Assembly: GCA_963781805.1 (NCBI GenBank)
Contig: CAWAHF010000004.1
Coordinates: forward strand, 1,798,001 to 1,862,000
From: JAFGPL01 sp963781805
Lineage (GTDB): Bacteria; Bacteroidota; Bacteroidia; Bacteroidales; UBA10428
Reading direction: 5' to 3'
Length of the DNA stretch: 64,000 nt
Shown: positions 63,902-64,000 of the stretch, piece after piece
Layout of the letters: each line of letters starts with the position of its first letter
Position numbering within the stretch: the stretch's first letter is position 1
The notes under the pieces: model-generated
Databases searched by the model: none
Told to the model about the DNA's origin: nothing
Seen by the model: the letters and a program-made list of their open reading frames with translations, nothing else
Program-made: the position numbers and the translations under genes

Positions 63902-64000
63902 CTTAGTAAGTTTTAGAAATTAATATTTACTTAAACATCTGGAATTCAAGGAAAACATAAAATAATCCCTGAAAAAATAAAATATACAAATTATACAGCC

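Overview
The window is a stretch of a Bacteroidota chromosome, most likely from a Bacteroidales/Marinilabiliales-like or related environmental lineage. The evidence is a SusC/SusD pair with an ECF sigma/FecR regulator pair, two proteins with type A sorting domains of the type IX secretion system (T9SS), a tmRNA whose tag reads GETNYALAA, several TAnnTTTG (-7) promoter boxes of the Bacteroidota primary sigma factor, AT-rich spacers, and almost no Shine-Dalgarno sequences. I cannot name a genus from this sequence.

Layout. 1-2498 (minus) is the N-terminal part of a large secreted repeat protein that runs off the left edge. 3001-3509 is a YefM/YoeB toxin-antitoxin operon, followed by a P2-type cation ATPase (3782-6334), a small T9SS cargo protein and a 939-residue repetitive surface protein (6584-10027). 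10028-16683 is a patchwork: dispersed non-coding repeats, an IS3-type transposase remnant, a YegP-family gene, a metallophosphoesterase, an Asp-box propeller lipoprotein, a second toxin-antitoxin pair (ParD/ParE type) and a nicotinamidase. 16684-31005 holds a NUDIX hydrolase and then an alpha-glucan/trehalose cluster: glgX facing away from treZ-glgE-treS/mak-glgB, followed by malQ. A GIY-YIG gene and ssrA (tmRNA) follow. 31972-44677 is a copper/silver resistance island: HYC_CC_PP protein, CusA, four-helix-bundle protein, TolC-like channel, CusB, several small metal-handling proteins and a CopA-type ATPase. A TonB-dependent receptor interrupted by a frameshift follows (44969-47417). 47502-60076 is a polysaccharide utilisation locus (PUL): SusD, SusC, FecR and ECF sigma on the minus strand, then a GH2-type glycosidase and a secreted CE12-type esterase. 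A DUF885 metallopeptidase, a STAS protein and a propeller lipoprotein close the window.

How the genes work together. The glucan cluster encodes the whole GlgE route: trehalose to maltose (TreS), maltose to maltose-1-phosphate (maltokinase fused to TreS), then polymer (GlgE), then branching (GlgB). GlgX, MalQ and TreZ remodel or break down the polymer. The metal island encodes a complete three-part envelope pump plus an inner-membrane Cu(I) ATPase, and six copies of one small Cys/Met metal-binding domain are spread over four proteins. In the PUL, TonB-dependent uptake, FecR and the ECF sigma factor would sense a glycan; the esterase points to acetylated pectin such as rhamnogalacturonan, but that is an inference.

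The most interesting signal is a candidate antisense small RNA at about 52426-52528, plus strand, in the gap between fecR and susC. It has a TATATTTG promoter box lying across the susC start codon, two hairpins, and a 14-bp terminator stem with eight T residues. Its layout matches the cis-antisense repressors of PULs known in Bacteroides (DonS type).
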